Shown piece after piece: positions 1-8,716 of a DNA stretch of 64,000 nucleotides. The notes under the pieces were generated by a model, which was given only the letters and a program-made list of their open reading frames with translations, had not been told where the DNA came from and made no database searches. The position numbers were made by a program, and so were the translations under genes. This DNA comes from Jhaorihella thermophila (GTDB lineage Bacteria; Pseudomonadota; Alphaproteobacteria; Rhodobacterales; Rhodobacteraceae): contig NZ_FNVD01000005.1 of assembly GCF_900108275.1 (NCBI RefSeq), positions 124,001 to 188,000 of the forward strand, written 5' to 3'. Numbering within the stretch: position 1 is the first letter of the stretch; the number at the start of each line of letters is the position of its first letter.

Positions 1-1208
1 GCCCAGCCCATGTTCCCGATCATCACGTTCAGCTGATGCAGCAGCCAGAAGATCGGCTTGGTCAGGAAGAAGAACCAGCCCCAGTCGATGCTGTCGATGA
101 AGCCCGCGACCCCGGCTTTTTCGTATTCGCGGATGGTCGCCCATTCCTTCGCGCCCGAAAACAGCTGGGTGGTGACCGACGCCGTGCCGCCATCCGCCAG
201 CGTCTGTGTCGGCATCATCGCGGTGGTCTGGTAGATCTGGCCACGCGGGTCGAATTTGCCAACCGCCTTGAAGGGGGTGCCCGCGGCCGGGATCAGCGTG
301 GCCATCCAGTAATGGTCGGTAAACCCGATCCAGCCGCTTTCCTGCACCTGAAGGATCTCGGTCGGACCGCCCCATTGGTCGTCGAAGCCATAGTCGCGCA
401 TGTCCGAGTAGCTGTTTTCGGTCAGCTTGCCATCGGTCATCGCCACCAGACCTTCATGCAGGATGAAAAAATTCTTGATATCCGCAGGCTCGCCGTAATC
501 GCCGGTGCCGTGCCGCGCCAGGATCCCGTAGGGCGCAAGGCTCACGGTCTTGCCCGTCCGGTTTTCGACCATCTGTTTCACCGTGAACATGAACTTGTCA
601 TCAACCGCGATCTGGCGACGGAAGGTCAGGCCGTTGCCATTGTCCCATACCAGCGTCACCGGCGTGTCAGGCGTCAGCCGGTCGCCGGTTTCCAGCCGCC
701 ATTCGGTGGTGGCGCCGGGAACCTCGTCCATGCCGAGTCCCTGACCTGGGGCCCAGCCGTAGACTGCATAAAAGGTCTCGGCCTGGTTGCTTGGCGCGAG
801 AAGCTGCACGATGTCGGACTCCGGCTCGACCGTGACGCGGTAGTCCTTCAGGAACAGCTCGTCCACGCGGCCGCCCAGCAAGGATATGCTGCCCTTGAGG
901 CTGGGCGTGTCGATCTCCACCCGCGGTGCCCGGGCCAGCGCGCTGTCCGCCGCGCTGGGTTCGCTCGTTGCGCCCGACGCTGCCGGCGCGGCGGAGTCCG
1001 ATGTGGCCGGGGCGGTCCCCACGACTGCCTCGTCCGATTGGGTCCGGGCGGTCCCCACGACTGCCTCGTCCGATTGGGTCCGGGCGGCAGTCGGCTGGTC
1101 GCCCGCAACCGGTTGCGGCTCTTCCGGTGGGAACAGCAGGAACCAGACGAGGATCACCAGGAAACTGAGCGCGGTTGCAAGAATGAGGTTCTTGTTCTGA
1201 TCGTCCAT
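1..1208 (-). CDS. yidC: membrane protein insertase YidC (partial, 3' end outside window)
   Basis: YidC/Oxa1-family insertase that places proteins into the inner membrane with or without SecYEG. About 402 residues are visible: the N-terminal membrane anchor (NLILATALSFLVILVWFLLF), a variable Ala/Thr/Ser-rich linker, the large periplasmic beta domain, and the first residues of the Oxa1-like core (GWFFFLTKPIFWLLHQLN). The C-terminal membrane core lies beyond the window edge. The ATG at 1208 gives MDDQNKNLILA, the usual YidC start. It is the last visible gene of the rpmH-rnpA-yidD-ttcA-EAL block. The linker holds a perfect 12-residue tandem repeat at roughly residues 41-66. Confidence 0.95.
   Translation of the reverse strand, partial: MDDQNKNLILATALSFLVILVWFLLFPPEEPQPVAGDQPTAARTQSDEAVVGTARTQSDEAVVGTAPATSDSAAPAASGATSEPSAADSALARAPRVEIDTPSLKGSISLLGGRVDELFLKDYRVTVEPESDIVQLLAPSNQAETFYAVYGWAPGQGLGMDEVPGATTEWRLETGDRLTPDTPVTLVWDNGNGLTFRRQIAVDDKFMFTVKQMVENRTGKTVSLAPYGILARHGTGDYGEPADIKNFFILHEGLVAMTDGKLTENSYSDMRDYGFDDQWGGPTEILQVQESGWIGFTDHYWMATLIPAAGTPFKAVGKFDPRGQIYQTTAMMPTQTLADGGTASVTTQLFSGAKEWATIREYEKAGVAGFIDSIDWGWFFFLTKPIFWLLHQLNVMIGNMGW
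1010..1087. repeat. 36-bp in-frame tandem repeat inside yidC
   Basis: Bases 1010-1051 recur exactly at 1046-1087, a 42-base match at a period of 36. This encodes two exact copies of the 12-residue unit ARTQSDEAVVGT, followed by a degenerate third stretch (APATSDSA). Because 36 is a multiple of three, gain or loss of a unit would leave the reading frame intact. It lies in the variable periplasmic linker after the first membrane anchor. Confidence 0.9.
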
Positions 1209-1314
1209 CGGGGACAGCTACCTTCAAGCCTTGGATGACAAGGCCGGGTTCAACAGAGTGCAGCCCCAAAGGTCAAGCGGAATCCGGGCAGCAGCCAGCC
1301 TTTGTGAGCCGTGT

Positions 1315-2859
1315 TCAGCCGGTCTCGCGCCCGATCGACGGCAGCCGCCCCAGTTTGGCGTCATGGCGCGCCATCCAGTCCAGCGTTTCCTCGAAGGGCA
1401 TGGGGCGGCCGATTCCATGGCCCTGCACATGCCCACAGCCAAGCTGCGCCAGTAGCGCATGTTCGCCCACCGTTTCGACCCCTTCGGCCAGCGTATCCAG
1501 GTCGAGCCGCTCGGCCAGACCCAAAATCGCGCCCACCATTTTCTGCTGATCGGGGTCGCTGTCGGCCCTGGTGACAAATGAGCGGTCAATTTTGATCCGC
1601 GACACCGAAAATCGCCTGATCGCCGAGATCGAGGCCTGCCCCGTGCCGAAATCATCAAGATCGATGCCGCACCCCATTGCACTCAGCTTGGTGAGGTTGT
1701 GCAGCACCGTATCGTCGGGATCATCGGCAACGACCGTTTCCAGAATCTCGATTGTCAGGCGGTCGGGCATCAGTTCGAATCTGTCCAGTTCCCAGCGGAC
1801 CCTTTCGACCAGATCGGGATCGCGCAGCTCGTCGGTCGAGAAATTCACGCCGATCCGCGGCACCTGCACGCCGGCATTGTCCCAGGCTCGGAGCGCCGTG
1901 AGCGCGCCAAAAATCATCGTCTGGCTCAGCCGTGTCATCAGCCCCGCCTCGGACATCGCCGGCAGGAACATGTCGGGTGCGACAACGCCTCTTTCGGGAT
2001 GCACCCAGCGTGCCAGAACCTCGAAACCCGAAACCTTGCCCGTTTCGGTCGAGATCTGTGGCTGAAACCAGGGCCGGATTTCGCCCCGTTCGAGCGCCGC
2101 GGCAACTTCGTTCCGCAAGGGGCCGTTCGCGCGTGCGCGGCGTTTCAGTTTCGTCGAATGGGCGCGGATCGCCGACGGGCCGTTCTGTCGCGCCTCGCCC
2201 AGCGCGTCCTCGGCGGCTTGCATCCAGTCTTCGGCCGCCTCTCCGGGCGCCCGGTTGCGCAGGCAGAATCCGACCGAACAGGAAACATACAGGTTCATCC
2301 CGTCCACGGCGACGGGCTCTTCCAGCGCGGATTGCATGCGCCCGGCCAGCTTGATCGCCGATTCCAGGTCGAACAGCCGGACCGGCGCCAGGCACACGCC
2401 GAACAGGTTTTCGTCAAGTCGGGCCACGCAGTCGTCATCGCGCAGCGCCGACAGTAGCCGTTCGCCGCAGGTCTGCGCCACCCTGTCCGCCGCCGCCTGA
2501 CCGTGGATGTGTTTCAGGTCGGCCAGATCGGCGAGTTCCAGCAGAAAGATGCAGGAACGCAGCCCCCCGTTCGGACTGTTGGCGTGCACGTCGCTGACCG
2601 CGGCGCGGAACCCGTCTGCCCGCAGCAGGCCGGTGACCGCGTCAACGGGAGCGCGATCCGGGTTCCCCGCATTGCCGACCGCCTGAACCACGATCAACAG
2701 GGCGGGCAGGCCAAGGGCGGCCAGCATCAGTGCCCCTTCGCCGCCGATCCAGAAGGCGCCGAGCGAGATCGCCGGGGCAAAGGCCAGTGCCGGCGGGCCG
2801 GCCAAAATGGCTGCGAGCGCGGCAACGGCGCGACTGACCTGTCCGGTTTTTGTCTGCAT
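1315..2859 (-). CDS. EAL-domain cyclic-di-GMP phosphodiesterase with degenerate GGDEF domain
   Basis: A 514-residue protein: N-terminal hydrophobic region with about two membrane segments (residues 8-65), a GGDEF-like domain (about 75-235) and an EAL domain (about 255-505). The GGDEF signature is replaced by RLDEN, so cyclase activity is unlikely. The EAL domain keeps the key positions: E in EVLARW (EVL instead of EAL), N in VNFS, E in EILET, DDFGTG, the K of IKIDRSF and EGVET. I infer a membrane-bound enzyme that hydrolyses cyclic di-GMP, with the GGDEF part possibly sensing GTP. It lies between ttcA and yidC on the same strand, an unexpected partner for a translation and insertion block. 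Confidence 0.88.
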   Translation of the reverse strand: MQTKTGQVSRAVAALAAILAGPPALAFAPAISLGAFWIGGEGALMLAALGLPALLIVVQAVGNAGNPDRAPVDAVTGLLRADGFRAAVSDVHANSPNGGLRSCIFLLELADLADLKHIHGQAAADRVAQTCGERLLSALRDDDCVARLDENLFGVCLAPVRLFDLESAIKLAGRMQSALEEPVAVDGMNLYVSCSVGFCLRNRAPGEAAEDWMQAAEDALGEARQNGPSAIRAHSTKLKRRARANGPLRNEVAAALERGEIRPWFQPQISTETGKVSGFEVLARWVHPERGVVAPDMFLPAMSEAGLMTRLSQTMIFGALTALRAWDNAGVQVPRIGVNFSTDELRDPDLVERVRWELDRFELMPDRLTIEILETVVADDPDDTVLHNLTKLSAMGCGIDLDDFGTGQASISAIRRFSVSRIKIDRSFVTRADSDPDQQKMVGAILGLAERLDLDTLAEGVETVGEHALLAQLGCGHVQGHGIGRPMPFEETLDWMARHDAKLGRLPSIGRETG

Positions 2860-2922
2860 CGTTTGGTTCCCCCGGCTGGATTGCCTTTGTGGGGACCATA
2901 GGACGCGCGTCTGACCGGAGCG

Positions 2923-3792
2923 TTAACGCAGGACCGGAATATCGTCCTCTTCGGCGTGGCCGTTCGGCCGGCCCAGTTCAAGCCCCGTGAAATCCCACAA
3001 TTTCGGGTCCAGCAGATGCGAAGGGCGCGCATTCATCAGGGCGCGGAACATCACCTGCCGGCGGCCGGGGCTGTTGCGTTCCCAACCGTCGAGAATCTGC
3101 TTGACCTGCTGGCGCTGCAGCCCGTCCTGACTGCCGCAGAGGTCGCAGGGAATGATCGGATAGTTCATTCCGCGCGCGAATTTCTCGCAGTCTTCCTCGG
3201 CCACATGGGCCAGCGGGCGCAGCACGAACAGGTCGCCTTCTTCGTTGACCAGTTTGGGCGGCATGGTGGCCAGCCTCCCGCCGTGGAACAGGTTCATGAA
3301 GAAGGTTTCCAGAATGTCGTCGCGGTGATGGCCCAGCACCACGGCCGAACACCCCTCTTCCCGCGCGATTCGGTAGAGGTTCCCCCGGCGCAGACGGGAA
3401 CACAGTGCGCAATAGGTCCGCCCCTGCGGCACCTTGGCCTTCACCACCGAATAGGTATCCTGATACTCGATCCGGTGCGGCACCTGCATGCGTTCCAGAA
3501 ATTCGGGCAGCACCGTCGAGGGAAAGCCCGGCTGGCCCTGGTCGAGGTTGCAGGCCAGCAGATCCACCGGCAGCAGTCCGCGCCATTTGAGTTCGTAGAG
3601 CACGGCCAGCAGGGTGTAGCTGTCCTTGCCGCCCGACAGACAGACCAGCCACCGATCGCCGCGCCGGACCATGCCGTATTGGTCGAGCGCCTCGCGCACC
3701 TGCCGCACGATCCGCTTGCGCAGCTTCTTGAACGCCGTGGTCGCCGGCGCACCGGCCAGCAGCGGGTGGATGTCGTCTTCGTTGTCGAACAT
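2923..3792 (-). CDS. ttcA: tRNA 2-thiocytidine(32) synthetase TtcA
   Basis: A 289-residue cytosolic enzyme that thiolates cytidine 32 in certain tRNAs using ATP and an iron-sulfur cluster. The PP-loop ATPase motif [10 protein letters not shown] is near residue 54. Two CxxC pairs, CALC (about 131) and CDLC (about 217), are the expected cluster and catalytic cysteines. The family motif [16 protein letters not shown] is intact. The ATG at 3792 gives [10 protein letters not shown]. It lies 150 bases downstream of yidD and 63 bases before the EAL gene, probably one transcription unit. Confidence 0.95.
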   Translation of the reverse strand: MFDNEDDIHPLLAGAPATTAFKKLRKRIVRQVREALDQYGMVRRGDRWLVCLSGGKDSYTLLAVLYELKWRGLLPVDLLACNLDQGQPGFPSTVLPEFLERMQVPHRIEYQDTYSVVKAKVPQGRTYCALCSRLRRGNLYRIAREEGCSAVVLGHHRDDILETFFMNLFHGGRLATMPPKLVNEEGDLFVLRPLAHVAEEDCEKFARGMNYPIIPCDLCGSQDGLQRQQVKQILDGWERNSPGRRQVMFRALMNARPSHLLDPKLWDFTGLELGRPNGHAEEDDIPVLR

Positions 3793-3893
3793 GGCGCGGC
3801 CTTAAAGCCTTTGGTCGCGTCGGGCAAGGGCCGCGCGGGTTCTGCAGCGGTCGGCCTCCGCCCCTTCTTCGGCCTTCGGACGGGTGCGCACTT

Positions 3894-3912
3894 CGACTCG
3901 CATTCCGAGTCG
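3894..3912. other. small stem-loop between yidD and ttcA
   Basis: CGACTCG (3894-3900) pairs exactly with CGAGTCG (3906-3912) around a 5-base loop. No T-run follows on either strand, so it is not a classical terminator. It could be an RNA processing or attenuation element in the yidD-ttcA spacer of about 150 bases, which otherwise shows nothing I recognise. Confidence 0.35.
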
Positions 3913-3944
3913 CGTATTCAGCGAAAGGGCGAAAGCACGTCCGA

Positions 3945-4196
3945 TCAAACCCGCGGACCGGTGTCGCCTTCTTCGGAGTCGGGAACCGGGTCGTAACCGG
4001 AACTGCCCAAGGGGTGACAACGCCCGATCCGCCGCATGGCCAGCCAGCTGCCCTTGACAGCCCCGTGCTTTTTCAGCGCCTCGAGCGCATAGGCCGAGCA
4101 GGTCGGCTGATAGCGGCAGTTGAAGCCGACCCAAGGCGAAAACACAAGCCGGTAGAACCGGACGGGCAGGGCAAGGATATGGGCGAAGAAGGTCAA
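3945..4196 (-). CDS. yidD: membrane protein insertion efficiency factor YidD
   Basis: An 83-residue small membrane-associated protein of the YidD (DUF37) family, which assists YidC. Diagnostic segments are [12 protein letters not shown], the cysteine-containing [15 protein letters not shown], and the C-terminal [14 protein letters not shown]. The start is a TTG at 4196 overlapping the rnpA stop (TTGA), because no in-frame ATG gives a sensible N-terminus. Such an overlap suggests translational coupling to rnpA. The order rpmH-rnpA-yidD is the conserved bacterial arrangement. Confidence 0.92.
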   Translation of the reverse strand: MTFFAHILALPVRFYRLVFSPWVGFNCRYQPTCSAYALEALKKHGAVKGSWLAMRRIGRCHPLGSSGYDPVPDSEEGDTGPRV

Positions 4197-4618
4197 TGGC
4201 GCTCTGCGTGCAGCTTTTTCAGCGCATATGTAAGATCGCGCAACAGCGTTTCAAACGGCGCATCGACCGTAGCATTGCGCCGACCCACAAGGACATAGTC
4301 CCATCCGTCGCGGCCCAGCCGTGGCAGGATCTGCCGCGCCGCCTCGCGCAGCCGGCGGCGGGCGCGGTTGCGGGTCACGGCGTTTCCGACCTTCTTGGAA
4401 CAGGTGAACCCGACCCTTATCCCCTCGGCCTGTCCCGGTGGGCGGCGGCGGGCCTGCACGATCATCGTCGAAGTCGCCTGCTTGCACGCGCGGGCGGCGG
4501 CCAGGAAATCGGCGCGCTTGCGCAGGGTTGTCAGGGCAGGGCGCACGCAAACGGACACCGCCGGGGGTGTTTCCCCGGGGCTGGCTGCGCCATCCTGGGG
4601 GGGCTCCGGCGGTGTCAT
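4193..4618 (-). CDS. rnpA: ribonuclease P protein component
   Basis: A 141-residue basic protein subunit of RNase P, which processes the 5' ends of pre-tRNAs. The core begins near [13 protein letters not shown] and includes the family signature [20 protein letters not shown] with RRRLREA. About 25 residues of Pro/Glu-rich sequence precede the core, so a later start is possible, but the ATG at 4618 is the upstream candidate just 30 bases after rpmH. The stop overlaps the TTG start of yidD by four bases. Confidence 0.94.
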   Translation of the reverse strand: MTPPEPPQDGAASPGETPPAVSVCVRPALTTLRKRADFLAAARACKQATSTMIVQARRRPPGQAEGIRVGFTCSKKVGNAVTRNRARRRLREAARQILPRLGRDGWDYVLVGRRNATVDAPFETLLRDLTYALKKLHAERH

Positions 4619-4648
4619 GTCCGTGTCCGGTCTGACGAGACGCGCCTG

Positions 4649-4783
4649 TTACGCGCTCAGAACCTTGCGGCCGCGGGCGCGGCGTGCATTGATGATCTTG
4701 CGGCCGGCCTTGGTCGCCATGCGGGCGCGGAACCCGTGACGGCGTTTGCGGACCAGGTTCGAAGGTTGATAGGTGCGCTTCAT
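4649..4783 (-). CDS. rpmH: 50S ribosomal protein L34
   Basis: A 44-residue highly basic ribosomal protein. The translation starts [20 protein letters not shown] and ends GRKVLSA, matching L34 along its length. The ATG at 4783 is preceded by a strong ribosome binding site (GGAGACGGAG). It is the first gene of the minus-strand block with rnpA and yidD. Confidence 0.97.
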   Translation of the reverse strand: MKRTYQPSNLVRKRRHGFRARMATKAGRKIINARRARGRKVLSA

Positions 4784-4857
4784 CGCTCCGTCTCCATCTC
4801 TTGCGGTCGGGCATGGTGCGGATTCACCCGGCCCGGGGCATCTCTTGTGAAACCCGG

Positions 4858-4886
4858 TCCTTACTGCGCAAAGGGCGGCAAGTCAA
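4858..4886 (-). promoter_or_regulatory. predicted housekeeping promoter of rpmH
   Basis: On the minus strand TTGACT (4886-4881) is followed after exactly 17 bases by TAAGGA (4863-4858). The -35 box fits the alphaproteobacterial housekeeping consensus well and the -10 box only partly. It leaves an untranslated leader of about 65-70 bases before the rpmH start. The call rests on pattern and position only. Confidence 0.5.
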
Positions 4887-5056
4887 ACCCCCTGTCGCCG
4901 GAAATCGGGCCTGTTGCAACAAATTCCGCGATCGGTGGTCGAAAATGTTTCAGAAATCAAGATCGGAGCGGATTTTCTCACGTTTCCGAGGGGTTGAATC
5001 AACCGGGCGTGATCGGGCTGTCGTTTCGCCCCGCCCCGTCGCATGTTGGGGGCAGG

Positions 5057-5833
5057 ATGACCGCAGATGAAACAGAAACGGACGGAACGGGAATGACGAC
5101 CGAGTCGGAAACGCTGCCGCCAAGGCGCGGTTGGCTGCGGCACCTGCCGCTGGCCGTGATTGCCGTGGTGGCGGTGGTCGGCGCGATCACGTTGCGCGAC
5201 CAGCTGGGGTTCGAGACCCTGCGCGCCCATCGCGAGGCGCTGCTGGCCTTTCGCGATGCCCATTATGCGGCGATGGCCGCGATCTTCCTGGGCGCATACG
5301 TTCTGATCGTCGCCTTCTCTCTCCCGGGTGCGGCGGTGGCGTCGATGACCGGGGGGTTCCTGTTCGGTCTGGTGGCAGGCACGGCGCTGAATGTCGCGTC
5401 GGCCACCATCGGGGCGACGGCGATCTTTCTTGCCGCGCGCTGGGGGATCGGGGCGACCCTGTCGGAACGGCTGGAAAATGTCGGCGGCGCAGCGGCGAAA
5501 GTGCGCGAGAACCTGCGAAAGAACGAAATCAGCGTTCTGCTTCTGATGCGGCTTGTGCCGGCGGTGCCGTTCTTCGTCGCCAATCTGGTGCCGGCCATGG
5601 TCGGGGTCAGCCTGCGCAACTTTGTCTGGACGACGGCGGTGGGCATCATCCCCGGCGCGATCGTCTACACTTGGATCGGTGTCGGTCTGGGCGAAGTGTT
5701 CAGCCGCGGAGAGTCGCCCGATCTGTCCATTTTGCGCGAACCTTACATTCTGGGTCCGCTGGCCGGGCTGTGCCTTCTGGCAGCCTTGCCGATGGTGGTG
5801 CGGTGGGTTCGAAGCCGAAAAACGAAGGACTGA
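5057..5833 (+). CDS. TVP38/TMEM64 family membrane protein
   Basis: A 258-residue inner-membrane protein of the DedA/VTT superfamily. After a short acidic N-terminus there is a membrane segment (about residues 35-53), then the VTT core with GAYVLIVAFSLPGAAVASM, TGGFLFG and the conserved LLLMRLVPAVPFFVANLVPAMVG-type segment in shorter blocks, ending with a C-terminal helix and RSRKTKD. Family members are linked to lipid or small-molecule transport, but the substrate is unknown. Start: ATG 5057 after GGGGGCAGG. The in-frame ATG at 5093 is an alternative. It ends six bases before a disulfide oxidoreductase gene, so the two are probably one operon. Confidence 0.88.
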   Translation: MTADETETDGTGMTTESETLPPRRGWLRHLPLAVIAVVAVVGAITLRDQLGFETLRAHREALLAFRDAHYAAMAAIFLGAYVLIVAFSLPGAAVASMTGGFLFGLVAGTALNVASATIGATAIFLAARWGIGATLSERLENVGGAAAKVRENLRKNEISVLLLMRLVPAVPFFVANLVPAMVGVSLRNFVWTTAVGIIPGAIVYTWIGVGLGEVFSRGESPDLSILREPYILGPLAGLCLLAALPMVVRWVRSRKTKD

Positions 5834-5839
5834 GCGGAC

Positions 5840-7258
5840 ATGGAGCGGATCAGGACCGATCTTCTGGTGATCGGGGCGGGCTCGGGCGGTCTGTCGGTGG
5901 CGGCCGGCGCGGCGCAGATGGGGGTGCGTGTCGTCCTGCTGGAAGGCGGCGAGATGGGCGGCGACTGCCTGAACTGGGGCTGCGTGCCATCCAAGGCGCT
6001 GCTGGCCGCGGCCAGGGTTGCCCATGCGCAGGCCCACGCATCGGCCTTCGGCATTGCCGATATGGTTCCGCAGGTCGATTTTGCGGCTGTCAAGGATCAT
6101 GTCGCGCAGGTGATCGCCGAGATCGCCCCCAATGACAGCCAGGAGCGGTTCGAGGCGCTGGGCGTCCGCGTGATTCGCGACTACGGCCGTTTCATCTCTT
6201 CGACCGAGGTGCGGGCCGGCAACCATGTGATCCGCGCCCGCCGGGTGGTCATCGCCACCGGATCCTCGCCGCTGGTGCCGCCGATCCCGGGGCTTGCGGA
6301 CGTGCCCTTTGACACGAACGAGACGATTTTCGCCCGGCGCGCGCGGCCCGAGCATCTGTTGGTGATCGGGGGCGGGCCGATCGGAATGGAAATGGCGCAG
6401 GCGCATGTTCGCCTGGGCAGCAAGGTCACGGTCATCGAGGGCGACCGCGTCCTGAATCGCGACGATCCGGACCTGGCCGCCGTGGTGCGCGCCGCGCTGG
6501 AACGCGAAGGCGTCGAGATTGCCGAGGACGCGATGGTTTCCGGCGTGCGCCGCGACGGCGGCGTGACCGAGGTTTCGGTGGCCGATGGGCGGGTGTTCCG
6601 GGGCTCCGATCTGCTGGTCGCGGTGGGGCGCCGGGCCAATACCGACCGGTTGAACCTTCAGGTTGCGGGGATCGAAACCACCCGCACCGGCATTCGCGTG
6701 GATGCCGGTCTGCGCACCACCAACCGTCGGGTCTACGCCATCGGTGACGTGGCGGGCGGGCTGCAATTCACCCATGTCGCGGGCTATCACGCCGGCGTCG
6801 TGATCCGCTCGATCCTGTTCGGCCTGCCCGCGCGGGCCGCAACGCATCACATCCCGCGTGTGACCTATACCGATCCCGAACTGGCCCAGGTCGGCCTGGC
6901 CGAAGCCGAAGCGCGCGAGAAATTCGGCACGCGGCTGGAGGTCGTCCGTTTCGACATGGCCCATAACGACCGCGCCGTGGCCGAGCGCCGGACCGAGGGT
7001 TTCATCAAGCTGATGGTGGTGCGGGGCCGTCCTGTGGGCGCGTCGATCGTCGGCCATCAGGCCGGCGAACTGGTCAATCTCTGGTCGCTTGCTCTCGCCA
7101 ACCGGCTGAAAATGGGGCAGATTGCGGCCATGGTATCGCCCTTCCCGACCATCGGCGAGGTCAACAAGCGCGCGGCGGGGGCCTATTTCTCGCCACGGCT
7201 GTTCGACAGTCCGATGGTCAAGCGCGTGGTCGGGGCGGTGCAGAGGTGGATTCCCTGA
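5840..7258 (+). CDS. FAD-dependent pyridine nucleotide-disulfide oxidoreductase (mercuric reductase/dihydrolipoamide dehydrogenase-like)
   Basis: A 472-residue flavoprotein. The FAD-binding GAGSGG is at residues 12-17, the redox-active disulfide motif GGDCLNWGCVPSKAL near 40-54, a second nucleotide-binding GGGPIGMEMA near 176, the GDVAGG FAD motif near 300, and a C-terminal dimerisation domain. Where dihydrolipoamide dehydrogenases have a His-Pro pair this protein has SPFPTIGE, so the catalytic base differs and lipoamide is probably not the substrate. It lacks the N-terminal metal-binding domain of many MerA proteins. Pairing with a TVP38-type membrane protein recurs in bacteria, but the physiological substrate is not evident. 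Confidence 0.87.
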   Translation: MERIRTDLLVIGAGSGGLSVAAGAAQMGVRVVLLEGGEMGGDCLNWGCVPSKALLAAARVAHAQAHASAFGIADMVPQVDFAAVKDHVAQVIAEIAPNDSQERFEALGVRVIRDYGRFISSTEVRAGNHVIRARRVVIATGSSPLVPPIPGLADVPFDTNETIFARRARPEHLLVIGGGPIGMEMAQAHVRLGSKVTVIEGDRVLNRDDPDLAAVVRAALEREGVEIAEDAMVSGVRRDGGVTEVSVADGRVFRGSDLLVAVGRRANTDRLNLQVAGIETTRTGIRVDAGLRTTNRRVYAIGDVAGGLQFTHVAGYHAGVVIRSILFGLPARAATHHIPRVTYTDPELAQVGLAEAEAREKFGTRLEVVRFDMAHNDRAVAERRTEGFIKLMVVRGRPVGASIVGHQAGELVNLWSLALANRLKMGQIAAMVSPFPTIGEVNKRAAGAYFSPRLFDSPMVKRVVGAVQRWIP

Positions 7259-7273
7259 CCGGGGAAGGGCGCG

Positions 7274-8662
7274 ATGCTGAATTCGCTTTCCGGGCGGTTC
7301 CTGATTCTCACCACGGCCTTTGTCATGTTGGCCGAGGTGCTGATCTTCGTGCCGTCGATCGCGCGGTTTCGCGAAGACTACCTGCTGGCGCGGCTGGAGC
7401 GCGCCCAGATTGCTTCGCTGGCGCTTCTCGCCGGTGACCTGCTGTCGGACGATCTCGAAGCGGAACTGTTGCGGAATGCCGAGGTGTTCAACGTGGTGCT
7501 GCGCCGCGATGACATGCGCCAGCTGATGCTGTCCTCGCCCATACCTGCGCCGATCGTCGCCACCTATGATCTGCGCGACGCGACGCCCTGGGTGCTGATC
7601 CGCGATGCCATGAACCGGCTCTTTACCCCCGAAAACCAGATCATTCGCGTGATCAGCCGCCCCGTCCGCGACGGCGGCGAACTGATCGAGATCACCATGG
7701 AAACCCGGCCGATGCGCGCGGCGATGCTGGACTATGGCCTGCGGATCCTGATCCTGTCTGCGGTCATTTCGGTCATCACCGCATTTCTGCTTTTCCTGGC
7801 CGTGCGTCGGCTGCTGGTTCGCCCGATTAGGCGGGTGGTCCGCGCCATGCAGCGCTATGCCGAATCGCCCGAGGACGCGCGTCTAATCATTCAGCCCACT
7901 TCGACCGTCACCGAACTGCGCGAGGCCGAAGAGGCGTTGCAGCAGATGCAGACGGAACTGACCCACGCCCTGAAGCAGCGCGAGCGGCTGGCCCAGCTGG
8001 GCGCCGCGGTGGCCAAGGTGAGCCATGATCTGCGCAACATCCTGACTTCGGCGCAATTGTTCACCGATCGCATCGAGGCCAGCGAGGATCCGCTGGTCCG
8101 GCGGCTCGCGCCGAAGCTGGTGAACTCGATCACCCGCGCCGTGTCGCTGTGCGAGAGCACGCTGGCCTTTGGCCGCGCCGACGAGCCCGCGCCGACACTG
8201 ACCCTGGTGCCGCTGGCGGGGCTGACGCATGATGTGCTCGAGGCCGAGCGGTTTGCCTCGGACGGCGCCGGCAGGGTGGAATTCGTCAACGCGGTTCCGG
8301 CCGATCTGACGGTCCGCGCCGACCCCGAGCAACTGTTTCGCGTGCTTCTGAACCTCGTGCGCAACGCCCGACAGGCGGTCGAGGCGACTGGCAAGCCCGG
8401 GTCGGTCACGGTCACGGCGCGGGAGGCGGACGACAACTGGTGGATCGAAGTGATCGACACGGGCCCCGGTCTGCCGGAGCGGGCGCGCGAACATCTCTTT
8501 ACCGCATTCCAGGGACGGGCCGCCAAGGGTGGCACCGGGCTGGGTCTGGCAATTTCGGCCGAACTGGTGCGTGGGCACGGTGGTCGGTTGGAGCTTGCCC
8601 GGACCGGCCCGGAGGGCACGGTTTTCCTGATCTGCCTGCCGCGAGGAGAGGGGATGCTCTAA
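7274..8662 (+). CDS. sensor histidine kinase (orphan)
   Basis: A 462-residue membrane kinase. Two membrane segments (about 9-29 and 155-178) flank a periplasmic sensor of about 125 residues, followed by a HAMP-like linker, a coiled region and the dimerisation domain with the phospho-acceptor His in KVSHDLRNIL (about residue 251). The ATPase domain shows N box NLVRNARQA, G1 DTGPGLP and G2 GGTGLGLA. All catalytic motifs are intact. No response regulator is encoded nearby, so its partner is elsewhere. It starts 15 bases after the oxidoreductase gene and may be cotranscribed with it. Confidence 0.9.
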   Translation: MLNSLSGRFLILTTAFVMLAEVLIFVPSIARFREDYLLARLERAQIASLALLAGDLLSDDLEAELLRNAEVFNVVLRRDDMRQLMLSSPIPAPIVATYDLRDATPWVLIRDAMNRLFTPENQIIRVISRPVRDGGELIEITMETRPMRAAMLDYGLRILILSAVISVITAFLLFLAVRRLLVRPIRRVVRAMQRYAESPEDARLIIQPTSTVTELREAEEALQQMQTELTHALKQRERLAQLGAAVAKVSHDLRNILTSAQLFTDRIEASEDPLVRRLAPKLVNSITRAVSLCESTLAFGRADEPAPTLTLVPLAGLTHDVLEAERFASDGAGRVEFVNAVPADLTVRADPEQLFRVLLNLVRNARQAVEATGKPGSVTVTAREADDNWWIEVIDTGPGLPERAREHLFTAFQGRAAKGGTGLGLAISAELVRGHGGRLELARTGPEGTVFLICLPRGEGML

Positions 8663-8677
8663 TTTCGATTTTTGGGG

Positions 8678-8706
8678 TTGCAATGCCCGTCGCCTGAGTC
8701 TACATG
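8678..8706 (+). promoter_or_regulatory. predicted promoter of tRNA-Arg
   Basis: TTGCAA (8678-8683) and TACATG (8701-8706) are separated by 17 bases and end ten bases before the tRNA. The fit to consensus is moderate, but the placement is right for a tRNA promoter. Confidence 0.4.
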
Positions 8707-8716
8707 GCGACCCCAC

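Noticed and set aside
3894-3912. Rho-independent terminator between yidD and ttcA
   Set aside because: The 7-base stem has no T-run on either strand, so it was kept only as a stem-loop of unknown role.
4883-7057. A 724-codon minus-strand frame opposite the TVP38 and oxidoreductase genes
   Set aside because: His/Arg/Gln-rich antisense shadow with no motif. The plus strand holds well-supported genes.
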